Source of the DNA: Gammaproteobacteria bacterium
GTDB lineage: Bacteria; Pseudomonadota; Gammaproteobacteria; Arenicellales; Spongiicolonaceae
DNA: 64,000 bases
Assembly (NCBI GenBank): GCA_028817275.1
Contig: JAPPPZ010000057.1
Coordinates: 1 to 64,000 of the forward strand
Reading direction: 5' to 3'
Shown: piece by piece, positions 43,357 to 52,328 of the stretch
How the letters are laid out: each line of letters begins with the position of its first letter
Numbering within the stretch: position 1 is the first letter of the stretch
Made by a program: the position numbers and the translations under genes
Notes under the pieces: model-generated
Databases searched by the model: none
What the model was told of the DNA's origin: nothing
The model's input: the letters and a program-made list of their open reading frames with translations, nothing else

Positions 43357-43932
43357 TCAGTCGCGGCCGCGCCGGTCCAAACGTTGGATGATGGGCGCGA
43401 TACCCGGTTTGTTTTTGCAGATTTCGGCGATGCTCAGGCCGTGCACCTCGTGCGGGAACACCAGCCACTTGTCGGTGCGGTGAATGTAATAGTCAGGCTC
43501 GCGGCCGGTGCGGTTGCTGGCCGGCTTGAACCACGGCGTGGCGATGCGGATGTCGCGCGGCGTGTTCTTGCGCGCTTGCGAGCGCAGGTGCTCCAGCACC
43601 GCGGCAACGCTGAGGCCGGTGTCGTAAACGTCGTCCACGATCAGCAGCGCGTCCTCGGCGTTCACATTGCGCACGATGTAGCCCATGCCGTGCACCTTCA
43701 CCGTGCTGTCGCGCTCGCCGATGCCGCGGTAGGACGAGGTGCGGATGGCGATGTGGTCGGTGCTGAGTTCAAAATAATGCAGCGTCTCCTGCACCGCGAT
43801 GCCCACCGGCGTTCCGCCGCGCCAGATGCCGACGATGAAGTCGGGGCGGAAGCCGCTCTCAATCACCCGCGCGCCCAACTCAAAAGAGTCGCACAGCAAC
43901 TCCTCGGCGGTGATGTAAAGTTTGCCGCTCAT
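43357..43932 (-). CDS. Purine-type phosphoribosyltransferase
   Basis: 191 residues. The PRPP-binding loop ALLIVDDVYDTGLSVAAVL is the type I phosphoribosyltransferase signature; IVGIWRGGTPVGIAVQETL precedes it and PDYYIHRTDKWLVFPHE follows, resembling the hypoxanthine/xanthine branch (Gpt-like). It would salvage a purine base with PRPP. The start overlaps the hom stop by 4 bp. Confidence 0.85.
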   Translation of the reverse strand: MSGKLYITAEELLCDSFELGARVIESGFRPDFIVGIWRGGTPVGIAVQETLHYFELSTDHIAIRTSSYRGIGERDSTVKVHGMGYIVRNVNAEDALLIVDDVYDTGLSVAAVLEHLRSQARKNTPRDIRIATPWFKPASNRTGREPDYYIHRTDKWLVFPHEVHGLSIAEICKNKPGIAPIIQRLDRRGRD

Positions 43933-45257
43933 TCCAGATATTCCACGCGCATGCGCACCGGCGAACCGTCCACCGAATCCAGCGCGGCGATGCGGCGCAA
44001 CGCATCGTCCACATTTTTCTCCCGCGTCCGGTGGGTGAGGATCACTACCGGCACCCGGCCGCCACCGGCGCCGCCGTCACCGTCGCCGGCGCGGCCTTTC
44101 TGCAGCACCGCCTCAATGCTGATGGCGCGCTCGGCGAGGATGCGCGTCACATCGGCCAGCACGCCCGGCTTGTCCATGGCGCTGAGGCGCAGGTAGTAGC
44201 AGGTTTCCACCTCCTCGCGCGCCACCACCGGCAGGTCGGCCAGTGCGCCGGGCTGGAAGGCGAGGTGCGGCACGCGGTTGTCCGGGTCGGTGGTCAGCGC
44301 GCGCACCACGTCCACGATGTCGGCCACCACCGAGGAGGCGGTGGGCTCGGCGCCGGCGCCGGCGCCGTAGTGCACGGTGTCGCCCACCGCATCGCCGTTG
44401 ACTAAAATGGCGTTCATCACCCCGGCCACATTGGCGATGAGGTGGCGCCTGGGCACCAGCGCCGGGTGGGCGCGGATGGTGATGCCGTCACCGCTGCGCG
44501 CGGCGATGCCGAGGTGCTTGATGGTGAAGCCGAGGTCGGCGGCCAGCTCCATGTCCAGCGCGCTCATGCCGCGGATGCCCTCGCAGTTGACGGCGTCGTA
44601 GCGCAGCGGAATGCCGAAAGCGATGGCGGCCAAAATGGCGATCTTGTGCGCGGCGTCCACGCCGTCAATGTCCAGCGACGGGTCGGCCTCGGCGTAACCG
44701 CGCCGCCCGGCCTCGGCCAGCATTTCGTCAAAGGAACAGTTGCGCTCGGCCATGCCGCTCAGGATGAAATTGCAGGTGCCGTTGATGATGCCGGCCACGC
44801 GCAGCACACGGTTGCCGGCCAGTCCTTCGCGGATGGTTTTGATGATGGAAATTCCGCCGGCCACCGCGGCCTCAAACGCAACCATCACCCCGGCCTCGCG
44901 CGCCGCGGCAAAAATTTCGTTGCCGTGCCGGGCAATCAGCGCTTTGTTGGCGGTGACCACGTGTTTGCCATTGCATATGGCGCGCATGATTAAGTCGCGC
45001 GCCACACTCTCGCCGCCGATCAATTCCACGACGATGTCAACCTGCGGATCATCGGCCAGCGCCAGCGGGTCGCTGCCAAGCGCGACGCCTTTGGTGTCAC
45101 AATCACGCGCCCGCCCGGCGTCGCGAACCAAAGCGCGCGTCACCGCAATCTCCCGCCCGGCCCGCCGCGCAATCTCCCCGCGGTTGCGCGCCAGCACCCG
45201 CGCCGTCCCCGCCCCCACGGTGCCGAGGCCGGCAATGGCGATGTTGACCGGTTTCAT
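43929..45257 (-). CDS. hom: Homoserine dehydrogenase
   Basis: 442 residues from the ATG at 45257 (MKPVNIAIAGLGTVGAG); the frame continues to 45344 but the extra part is not Hom-like. NAD(P)-binding GLGTVGAGTARVL, IVVELIGGE, HVVTANKALIA, NGTCNFIL, SLDIDGVDAAHKIAILAAIAF and a C-terminal ACT domain (YYLRLSAMDKPGVLADVTRIL) that allows feedback control by threonine. The ACT domain contains a GDGDGGAGGG loop. It makes homoserine from aspartate semialdehyde. A TACAAT -10 lies 7 bp from the ATG, implying little or no leader. Confidence 0.94.
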   Translation of the reverse strand: MKPVNIAIAGLGTVGAGTARVLARNRGEIARRAGREIAVTRALVRDAGRARDCDTKGVALGSDPLALADDPQVDIVVELIGGESVARDLIMRAICNGKHVVTANKALIARHGNEIFAAAREAGVMVAFEAAVAGGISIIKTIREGLAGNRVLRVAGIINGTCNFILSGMAERNCSFDEMLAEAGRRGYAEADPSLDIDGVDAAHKIAILAAIAFGIPLRYDAVNCEGIRGMSALDMELAADLGFTIKHLGIAARSGDGITIRAHPALVPRRHLIANVAGVMNAILVNGDAVGDTVHYGAGAGAEPTASSVVADIVDVVRALTTDPDNRVPHLAFQPGALADLPVVAREEVETCYYLRLSAMDKPGVLADVTRILAERAISIEAVLQKGRAGDGDGGAGGGRVPVVILTHRTREKNVDDALRRIAALDSVDGSPVRMRVEYLE

Positions 45258-45365
45258 CGGGGTATTGTAATACGGCGGCGGTGATGGCCGGTGAAGGCGA
45301 GGCATATGTTTAAATTTTTTCCCGCCCCGCCCGCCGGACAACATGGCCGGGCATGCACCGATGCT

Positions 45366-46160
45366 TCAAAGCCCCAGCACATCCCCCATGTCAAACAACC
45401 CGCGCTCTTTTGCGGCGAGCCATTTGGCGGCGCGCAGGGCGCCGTGGGCGAAGTTGGTGCGGTCGGCGGCGCGGTGGGTGATTTCCACGCGCTCGCCGGG
45501 CGCGGCGAACCACACGCTGTGCTCGCCGACAATGTCGGCGGCGCGGATGGTGGAAAAGCCGATAGCGCCGGGCGGGCGCGGGCCGGTGGCGCCGTGGCGG
45601 GCGAACACGCCGTCCTTTGCAAGGTCGCGGCCGAGCGCGGCGGCCACCGCCTCGCCCATGCGCAGCGCGGTGCCGGAGGGCGCGTCCACTTTGTGGCGGT
45701 GGTGCGCTTCCATGATTTCAATGTCGGCGGCATCGCCGAGGGCGCGCGCGGCGGTGGCGAGCAGGCGCAGGCACAAGGTCACGCCGACGCTCATGTTGGG
45801 CGCGAGGACGATGGCGGTGCGGCCGGCGGCCTGGGTGATGGCGGCCTTGTCGGCGTCGCTGAGGCCGGTGGTGCCGATGACCATGCGGCGCGCGTTTTCG
45901 GCGCATATTTTTGCATAATCCACGGTTGCGGCCGGCGTGGTGAAGTCAATCAGCACGTCAAAATCGCCGTCAAGGGAGTCGGTGATGGTGACGCCGGTGC
46001 AACCGGCGGCGCCGGCGACCGTGCCCAGGTCCTGGCCGATGGCGCCGCTGCCGGCGCGCTCCACGGCGGTGGTGACCACGGCATCGGCATCGCCGGCGGC
46101 AACGCGCGCCACCGCCGAGCCCATGCGCCCGGCGGCGCCGCTGACCGCGACTTTAATCAT
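45366..46160 (-). CDS. dapB: 4-hydroxy-tetrahydrodipicolinate reductase
   Basis: 264 residues from the ATG at 46160 (MIKVAVSGAAGRMG). NAD(P)H site AVSGAAGRMGSAVA, FDVLIDFTTPAATVDY, IGTTGLSDADKAAI and the substrate signature EAHHRHKVDAPSGTAL are all present. It works in lysine/diaminopimelate synthesis from the same aspartate-semialdehyde branch as hom, which is encoded downstream on the same strand with about 108 bp between. Confidence 0.95.
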   Translation of the reverse strand: MIKVAVSGAAGRMGSAVARVAAGDADAVVTTAVERAGSGAIGQDLGTVAGAAGCTGVTITDSLDGDFDVLIDFTTPAATVDYAKICAENARRMVIGTTGLSDADKAAITQAAGRTAIVLAPNMSVGVTLCLRLLATAARALGDAADIEIMEAHHRHKVDAPSGTALRMGEAVAAALGRDLAKDGVFARHGATGPRPPGAIGFSTIRAADIVGEHSVWFAAPGERVEITHRAADRTNFAHGALRAAKWLAAKERGLFDMGDVLGL

Positions 46161-46198
46161 GTTTGTTTTCTCCGCACCGTTTGCGGCACCATAGCCGA

Positions 46199-46864
46199 GT
46201 GCGCGACTTAACACAACTTAACCCGGCGCCGCCCAGCCTCGCCGAGGCGCGGCGCATGCAGGATGCGATGTGCAAAATGGTGAACCTGGCCGGCGACGTG
46301 GATGCGGCGGTGCGCACTGTGGCCGGTGTGGACGTCGGAATGGTGGACAAAAAAACCATGCGCGGCGCGATCGTGGTACTTTCGTTCCCGCAGCTGACGG
46401 TGACGGACTGTGCAACGACGGTGCGGGCGGCGGACTTTCCATATGTGCCGGGGTTTCTGTCGTTCCGCGAGTTGCCGGTGCTGCTGGATGCGCTGGCAAA
46501 GTTGCAAGCAAAGCCCGACCTGGTGCTGTGCGACGGCCAGGGTATCGCGCATCCGAGGCGCTTCGGCATCGCCTGCCACTTCGGCGTCGTCACCGGCATT
46601 CCCGCAATCGGCGTCGCCAAGTCGCGGCTGATTGGCCGCTTCCGTGAACCGGGCAGTGAAAAAGGCGCGGCCACCGCGCTGATGCACAACAACCGGCGCA
46701 TCGGCAGCGTGCTGCGCACCCGCGACGGCAAAAAACCGCTGTTCGTCTCCCCCGGCCACCGTGTATCGCACCGCGCCGCCGTGAACTTCACCCTCGCCTG
46801 CTGCACCAAATACCGCCTGCCGGAAACCACGCGCGCGGCGCACCGGCTGGCGGCCTCAGGGTGA
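46199..46864 (+). CDS. nfi: Endonuclease V
   Basis: 221 residues from a GTG at 46199; an ATG at 46163 is in frame but only 2 bp from the divergent dapB start. Signatures: VAGVDVGMVDKKTMRG with the catalytic Asp, YVPGFLSFRELPVLLDAL with the PYxxG-type wedge, DLVLCDGQGIAHPRRFGIACHFG and GVAKSRLIG. It nicks DNA (or RNA) near deaminated bases, mainly inosine. Confidence 0.92.
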   Translation: MRDLTQLNPAPPSLAEARRMQDAMCKMVNLAGDVDAAVRTVAGVDVGMVDKKTMRGAIVVLSFPQLTVTDCATTVRAADFPYVPGFLSFRELPVLLDALAKLQAKPDLVLCDGQGIAHPRRFGIACHFGVVTGIPAIGVAKSRLIGRFREPGSEKGAATALMHNNRRIGSVLRTRDGKKPLFVSPGHRVSHRAAVNFTLACCTKYRLPETTRAAHRLAASG

Positions 46865-47578
46865 GGGTGGCGGTTTGCGCGCCACGACTTTTTTCAGCGG
46901 CGATAAATTAATTTCATCCACCACGCCGCCGTCCACGCTGAGCGCATGCACGATGGCGGCGGCGACTTCCCCGGCGGTGAGCGCGTTGTCCGCATCAAAG
47001 CCGGGCGCAAACGAGAGGCCGTCAAAAAACCGCGTGCGCACCATGCCGGGGTTGACAATGGTGACGCGCATGCCGGCCGCGGCGCACTCGCGGCGCAGGG
47101 ACTGGGCGAAGCCGCGCAGGCCGAACTTGGCCGCGCAATACACCGCCCCCCGGGGCGCGCCGGCGAGGGCCGATTCGGAGCCGATAAAAACCAGATGCGC
47201 GCGGTTTTGTTTCAGCGCCGGCAGCAGCGCGCGGGTTAAATATATTTGCGAAGTTAAATTTAAATCCAGCAGCGCGCTGATTTGGCCATATGAAAATTCT
47301 TCCAGCGAGCCAAAACGCCCGGCCCCGGCGCACAGCACCGCGCCGTCCAGGCCGGCGCACTGCTTTTGCAGGGCGGCGAGGTTCTGCGGCAGTTTTTTCA
47401 AATCGCCGAGGTCCATTTCCCAGCGGCGGAAATTTTCCGCCGGCGCGGCGGCGGACAAGTCGCGGGCGATGCAGGTGACTTTTGCGCCGCCGGCCAGCAG
47501 CGACTCGGTGACGGCGCGGCCGATGCCGGAACTTGCGCCGGTGACCAGAAAAGATTTTTTGCTAAACGCCGGGCGCAT
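46856..47578 (-). CDS. Short-chain dehydrogenase/reductase
   Basis: 240 residues from the ATG at 47578. SDR motifs: TGASSGIGRAV, LDGAVLCAGAG, the catalytic Ser in FIGSESAL and YxxxK in VYCAAKFGLRGFAQSL; NPGMVRT follows as usual. Substrate unknown. The start overlaps the end of the radical-SAM gene by 17 bp and its own end overlaps nfi on the other strand, so it belongs to a three-gene minus-strand unit. Confidence 0.85.
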   Translation of the reverse strand: MRPAFSKKSFLVTGASSGIGRAVTESLLAGGAKVTCIARDLSAAAPAENFRRWEMDLGDLKKLPQNLAALQKQCAGLDGAVLCAGAGRFGSLEEFSYGQISALLDLNLTSQIYLTRALLPALKQNRAHLVFIGSESALAGAPRGAVYCAAKFGLRGFAQSLRRECAAAGMRVTIVNPGMVRTRFFDGLSFAPGFDADNALTAGEVAAAIVHALSVDGGVVDEINLSPLKKVVARKPPPSP

Positions 47579-48575
47579 CGGCGGCGGCGGTGTTGTGGAA
47601 AAATTTTTGCGCCGGGACATGGCGCAAAATTTTATCGGCGCAGAAGTCAACCATCGCGCGCTCGGTTTGCGGCGGGTAGACGGTGACGCCGCCGGCGGTG
47701 GCGTAAGCGCGGGCAAACAGCGGCTCATCGGGGAACAGGCGGGCGGTGTTTTTATAAAAATTACGCGGCATGCGAAACGCGCCGAGGGAAACCGAGTGCA
47801 GTGCGCCGGCATCGACCACGGCAAACACGGCGTCGAACAAGCGCGCATATGAGCCGCGAAAGTCGGCACTGTCCATGAGCGGGTCAAAGCGCAGCGCCAC
47901 CGGCCAGCCGTTCCGCTGCAGGCGCGCGATGGCTTTGATGCGTTTGGCAATGGACGGGACGCCGTGCTCCAGCGCGCGGGAAATTTCCCCGGGAGTGAAA
48001 CTGAACGCGGTCACCACATTGGGCAGCGCCGTGCGCCTGAGCAGCGCGCTCACCTGCGTGCTCTTGGTGCGCAGTTCCAGAAACGCGCGCGGCCGCCCGG
48101 CAAAAAACGGCAGGAAGGCATCGGCAAAACCGCTCATGCCGTCCAGCGCCAGGCTGTCGCAGTCGTAGCCGGAAAAAAACCACACCGGCCCGCCGGCATG
48201 GCGCGCCAGTAGTGCGTCCATGTCGCGCTGGAACGATTCAAAGTTCACAAACAAAACATAATGCGCCGAGCGGAACATGCCCTGTAAAAAACAGTAGCGG
48301 CAGTCATAAACGCAGTTCAGCATGTGGGAAAAATAATAGTTGTGCGCGCCGCCAACGCCGTATCCGGGCGGCGCCGGCAGCACCCGGCGGCGATGCTTGC
48401 GTGCGAGAATGAGCGCCGGGCGTTTTTTCTGCAAGCGGAAGTTTTGCGCCTTCGGGTTGAACACTTCGCCGTAGCGCTCGCACTCCACCACCGACGCCTT
48501 CGGAAAACGCCGCAGCACCGACTCGGCCCGCGCATCGCCGCGCAGGGCGGATTCACGGTAAATCAAATCAACCAT
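47562..48575 (-). CDS. Radical SAM protein of the spore photoproduct lyase (SPL) family
   Basis: 337 residues. The cluster motif CVYDCRYC (CX3CX2C) lies within YYFSHMLNCVYDCRYCFLQGMF, the SPL-family context, followed by LRTKSTQVSALL and VTAFSFTPGEISRALEHG and a C-terminal LGAFRMP segment. SPL relatives outside spore formers are widespread and of unknown role; repair of thymine photoproducts is only one possibility. Overlaps the nucleoside-phosphorylase-like gene by 8 bp and the SDR by 17 bp. Confidence 0.85.
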   Translation of the reverse strand: MVDLIYRESALRGDARAESVLRRFPKASVVECERYGEVFNPKAQNFRLQKKRPALILARKHRRRVLPAPPGYGVGGAHNYYFSHMLNCVYDCRYCFLQGMFRSAHYVLFVNFESFQRDMDALLARHAGGPVWFFSGYDCDSLALDGMSGFADAFLPFFAGRPRAFLELRTKSTQVSALLRRTALPNVVTAFSFTPGEISRALEHGVPSIAKRIKAIARLQRNGWPVALRFDPLMDSADFRGSYARLFDAVFAVVDAGALHSVSLGAFRMPRNFYKNTARLFPDEPLFARAYATAGGVTVYPPQTERAMVDFCADKILRHVPAQKFFHNTAAADAPGV

Positions 48576-49386
48576 GGCCGCCGTCCCGTGATGCCGCGCC
48601 GAGGCGCGCTTCCAGCCGCCGTAAAATCCGCCCCGCGCTTTGCGCGCCGGTGAGGGAAATCATCGCGCCAACATCCGCCTGCGGCGCAAGGAGCGCGAGG
48701 CGGCGGAGGTGGTTTTTGAGTTGCTGTTTTTGTGCCTCACTGAAGCGGGTTTGCCGCAGAATTTTTTCGTAAAGCGCGCTGTTGGGCCAATCATAAGCGC
48801 TTTCCGCGCAAAGTGACTGCAAAATTTCGGCAAGTTGCAGCACTGTTTCCATGCGCCCGTGCACCAGGTTGGCAACCGCCGTCTTGTCCAAGTCGGACGC
48901 CGAAGACAGCGGGCCATCGGAAATAATTTTCAAACACTGCACCAACTCCGCATCGGCAAAACGGCAGGCCGCGGGATAAAACCCGGCCGCCTCCATATCA
49001 TATGCCTCACCGGCCGCATATGTGGAGCGCGGCCGCGGAACCGTCACCAGCGCGCCGTCGCGGCCGGTCCAGGGAAACACGCGCGGCGGATACCAATTGC
49101 GCCCGCCGGCGGCATCGGTGATTTTATTCGCCAGCATCGCCTCGCCCACCGCAAGATTAGCGTTTCCGGCAATGCCGACATTGAGCCAGGCCGCGGGCGC
49201 ATCCATTTGCCCGCGCAAAAAGCCGACGGCGCATGCGCTTGCAACGGCGCCGATGCCGCTGACGATTAAAAAAACTTCATCGCCCTGGTAAATCGCAAAC
49301 GGCGCCTCATGGAAAATGCGCTTGAGGCGGAAGGCGTCGATCAGCGGCCGGGCTTCGCTGGGGAGGGCAGTGGTGAAGGCTAACAT
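48568..49386 (-). CDS. Nucleoside phosphorylase/nucleosidase-like protein
   Basis: 272 residues from the ATG at 49386. FTTALPSEARPLIDAF, VSGIGAVASACAVGFL, WLNVGIAGNANLAVGEAMLANKI and the EAYDMEAAGFYPAACRF segment with the catalytic-type glutamates match the MTA/SAH nucleosidase and phosphorylase fold. The C-terminal third (about 90 residues after SDGPLSSASD) is an added helical part. It may hydrolyse a nucleoside such as 5'-deoxyadenosine, a by-product of radical SAM enzymes like the one encoded directly downstream; this link is inference. Confidence 0.75.
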   Translation of the reverse strand: MLAFTTALPSEARPLIDAFRLKRIFHEAPFAIYQGDEVFLIVSGIGAVASACAVGFLRGQMDAPAAWLNVGIAGNANLAVGEAMLANKITDAAGGRNWYPPRVFPWTGRDGALVTVPRPRSTYAAGEAYDMEAAGFYPAACRFADAELVQCLKIISDGPLSSASDLDKTAVANLVHGRMETVLQLAEILQSLCAESAYDWPNSALYEKILRQTRFSEAQKQQLKNHLRRLALLAPQADVGAMISLTGAQSAGRILRRLEARLGAASRDGGHG

Positions 49387-49711
49387 TGTCAAATTTTGAA
49401 TTTTCCATCCAGCCAAGTCTGTGCGCATGCATAATGCCAAGTGCATTGGCTGGCACCGGCAGAAACATGTGGCATTAATTCAGCGCCCGGGCACTGCGGC
49501 GGATGATTTACGGGATTGTAAAATACAATTTTTCTTCCGCCGATATTTTTTTGCGAGGCGGCGGAAGAAAGAAATGCAACCTTTGGGGAGAAGCGCGACA
49601 ATTACATCGCCCTCACCCTCGCCAACCTCGCAAATATCATTGGACTTTCCAATGCGCCTGGGCAGTGATGAACTCCAGACAAATCAAATGTGACTCGGTC
49701 CGGAACCGCCG
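49387..49711. other. Intergenic region with inverted repeats, no gene seen
   Basis: 325 bp between ahcY and the nucleosidase-like gene. It holds a long inverted repeat, TTCTTCCGCCG near 49531 with CGGCGGAAGAA near 49558, without a T-run on either strand, and a small palindrome ATTGTAAAATACAAT near 49513. A GCCAAGTGCATTGGC dyad lies near 49437. It should contain the promoter of the downstream minus-strand genes. I see no coding region or tRNA here. Confidence 0.6.
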
Positions 49712-51025
49712 TCAATACCGGTAATACTCCGGCTTAAACGGCCCCTCCTCCGGCACGCCGATGTATTCGGCCTGTTTGGCGCTGAGCCGCGTCAGTTGCG
49801 CGCCGATTTTGTCCAGGTGCAGGCGGGCGACTTTTTCGTCCAGCGCTTTGGGCAGCACGTAAACTTTTTTCCCGTACTTGCCCGGGTTGCCCCACAGTTC
49901 CATCTGCGCCAGCACTTGGTTGGTGAACGAGTTGGACATGACAAAACTCGGGTGGCCGGTGGCGCAGCCGAGGTTGACCAGGCGGCCTTCGGCGAGCAGG
50001 ATGATGCGCTTGCCGTCGGGGAAAATGACATGGTCCACCTGCGGCTTGATATTTTCCCACTGGTATTCGCGCAGGCCGGCCACGTCGATTTCACTGTCAA
50101 AGTGGCCGATGTTGCAAACAATGGCCTGGTCTTTCATCGCCGCCATGTGCTCGCGGGTGATGACGTGCCAGTTGCCGGTGGCGGTGACAAAAATATCACC
50201 GTGCGGCACAGCGTCTTCCATGGTGACCACGCGGTAGCCTTCCATCGCCGCCTGCAGTGCGCAAATCGGGTCGCATTCGGTGACTTGCACCGTCGCGCCC
50301 TGGGCGCGCAGCGACTGCGCACAGCCTTTGCCCACATCGCCGTAGCCGCACACCACGGCAACCTTGCCGGCAATCATCACGTCGGTGGCGCGCTTGATGC
50401 CGTCCAGCAGCGACTCGCGGCAACCGTACAAATTGTCGAACTTTGACTTGGTGACCGAGTCGTTCACATTGAACACCGGCACCCGCAGCGTTCCGTTTTC
50501 CATCATCTCGTAAAGCCGGTGCACGCCGGTAGTGGTCTCCTCGGACAGGCCGCGCACGTCATCCAGCAGGCTGAAATGCTTGTCGTGCATCATCGCTGTC
50601 AGGTCGCCGCCGTCGTCCAGCAGCATGTTGGGGCGCCAGTTGCCGGGGCCGAGAATGGTCTGCTCCACGCACCACCAGTATTCCTCCTCGCTCTCCCCTT
50701 TCCATGCGAACACCGGCACGCCGCTGGCGGCAATGGCGGCGGCGGCATGGTCCTGGGTGGAAAAAATGTTGCACGATGACCAGCGCACCTCGGCGCCCAA
50801 CTCGGTGAGCGTTTCGATCAGCACCGCGGTTTGCACCGTCATGTGCAAACAGCCGGCGATGCGCGCGCCGGCCAGCGGCTGCGCGTCACGGTATTCGCGG
50901 CGCAGCGCCATCAGGCCCGGCATTTCAGTTTCGGCGATGCGAATCTCCCGGCGCCCCCAGTCGGCGAGGGCGAGGTCGGCGACTTTGTAATCTTCGTGCA
51001 GTTTGCGCGCAGGCTGTGCAGGCAT
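49712..51025 (-). CDS. ahcY: Adenosylhomocysteinase
   Basis: 437 residues from the ATG at 51025, preceded by GGAGGAG. Signatures: [74 protein letters not shown]-binding [16 protein letters not shown], and the C-terminal KPEYYRY. The proteobacterial insert ([16 protein letters not shown]) is present. It splits S-adenosylhomocysteine to adenosine and homocysteine. Forty bp after metK, giving a SAM-cycle operon. Confidence 0.96.
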   Translation of the reverse strand: MPAQPARKLHEDYKVADLALADWGRREIRIAETEMPGLMALRREYRDAQPLAGARIAGCLHMTVQTAVLIETLTELGAEVRWSSCNIFSTQDHAAAAIAASGVPVFAWKGESEEEYWWCVEQTILGPGNWRPNMLLDDGGDLTAMMHDKHFSLLDDVRGLSEETTTGVHRLYEMMENGTLRVPVFNVNDSVTKSKFDNLYGCRESLLDGIKRATDVMIAGKVAVVCGYGDVGKGCAQSLRAQGATVQVTECDPICALQAAMEGYRVVTMEDAVPHGDIFVTATGNWHVITREHMAAMKDQAIVCNIGHFDSEIDVAGLREYQWENIKPQVDHVIFPDGKRIILLAEGRLVNLGCATGHPSFVMSNSFTNQVLAQMELWGNPGKYGKKVYVLPKALDEKVARLHLDKIGAQLTRLSAKQAEYIGVPEEGPFKPEYYRY

Positions 51026-51065
51026 GGTTTGCTCCTCCGTTTTTTCGTGGTGGCGGTGAGGGTGG

Positions 51066-52241
51066 TTAAATGCCGGCGGCATCGCGCAGCGCGTCCGCCT
51101 TGTCGGTTTTTTCCCAGGGAAATCCGGCGCGCCCGAAATGGCCATGGGCGGCGGTTTCACGGTAAATCGGCTGCAGTAAATCCAGCGAGTCGGTGATGTC
51201 GGCCGGCGCAAGCTTAAAGTGCGCACGCACCAATTGTTCAATGCGCCGGCTGCTTAATTTTTTGTGCGCGGTGCCGAAAGTTTCCACCATCAAACTCACC
51301 GGCTCGGCCTTGCCGATGGCGTAGGCGATTTGCACTTCACAGCGCGCGGCCAGTCCGGCGGCGACGATGTTTTTTGCAACATAGCGCATCGCGTAGGCCG
51401 CCGAGCGGTCGACTTTGGACGGGTCCTTGCCGGAAAACGCCCCGCCGCCATGGCGCGCCGAGCCGCCGTAAGTGTCCACAATAATTTTGCGCCCGGTGAG
51501 TCCGCAGTCGCCCACCGGTCCGCCGATAACGAATTTGCCGGTAGGGTTGATAAGGTATTGCGATTTGCCGCCGGGCCATTTTTCCGCCAGCACCGGCTTG
51601 ATGATTTCCTCCACCACCGCCTCTTTAATCTGCCGCTGGGTGACACTTTCGTCGTGCTGGGTGGACAGCACCACGGTTTCCACCGCCACCGGTGCATCGC
51701 CCTCGTAGCGGACGCTGAGTTGCGCCTTGGCGTCGGGCCGCAACCATGGAAATTTTTCCGCGTGGCGCAATTCGGCATGCCGCCGCATCAATTGATGGGC
51801 GTAAAAAATCGGCGCCGGCATCAACTCCCCGGTCTCGCTGCACGCATAGCCGAACATCATCCCCTGGTCACCGGCGCCCTGGTTTTTTCTCTCGTCGCGG
51901 TCCACGCCCTGGGCGATGTCGGGCGACTGCTCGCCGATGTAATTTTCAACGCGGCAGGTGGCGCCGTTAAAACCCAGTTCGTCGCGGTCGTAGCCGATGC
52001 CGTTCACCACGTCGCGCACAATTTTGTCGTAGTCCAACTTCGCGCTGCTGATCTCCCCGCCGAGCACCACGCGGTTGTTTTTAACCATGGTCTCGCACGC
52101 CGCCCTCACCCGGCGCCGCGCCTGTTCATTCCCCGCCGCAACCAGCGCGGCGTCCAGAATCGCATCGGAAATTTGGTCGCAGACCTTGTCCGGATGCCCC
52201 TCGGACACCGATTCTGAACTGAACAAAAAATCGCGCGGCAT
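51066..52241 (-). CDS. metK: S-adenosylmethionine synthetase
   Basis: 391 residues from the ATG at 52241, with AGGAG upstream. Signatures: [23 protein letters not shown], the ATP-binding [31 protein letters not shown] and [19 protein letters not shown]. Makes SAM from methionine and ATP. First gene of metK-ahcY, from a strong promoter. Confidence 0.97.
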   Translation of the reverse strand: MPRDFLFSSESVSEGHPDKVCDQISDAILDAALVAAGNEQARRRVRAACETMVKNNRVVLGGEISSAKLDYDKIVRDVVNGIGYDRDELGFNGATCRVENYIGEQSPDIAQGVDRDERKNQGAGDQGMMFGYACSETGELMPAPIFYAHQLMRRHAELRHAEKFPWLRPDAKAQLSVRYEGDAPVAVETVVLSTQHDESVTQRQIKEAVVEEIIKPVLAEKWPGGKSQYLINPTGKFVIGGPVGDCGLTGRKIIVDTYGGSARHGGGAFSGKDPSKVDRSAAYAMRYVAKNIVAAGLAARCEVQIAYAIGKAEPVSLMVETFGTAHKKLSSRRIEQLVRAHFKLAPADITDSLDLLQPIYRETAAHGHFGRAGFPWEKTDKADALRDAAGI

Positions 52242-52284
52242 TGGAATCTCCTGCGGTGGGCGGGCGGGTGAAAGTGACGGCGCT

Positions 52285-52313
52285 ATCATAAATTCCGCCG
52301 CCGCCCCTGTCAA
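52285..52313 (-). promoter_or_regulatory. Sigma-70 promoter of metK-ahcY
   Basis: Minus strand: consensus TTGACA (52308-52313), a 17-bp spacer and TATGAT (52285-52290). The predicted start near 52278 gives a leader of about 37 nt, too short for a SAM or SAH riboswitch, and no such fold was recognised. Confidence 0.8.
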
Positions 52314-52328
52314 ACCCGGCCGGGCGCC

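Noticed and set aside
52242-52328. SAM or SAH riboswitch before metK
   Set aside because: The predicted leader is only about 37 nt and no matching fold was found.
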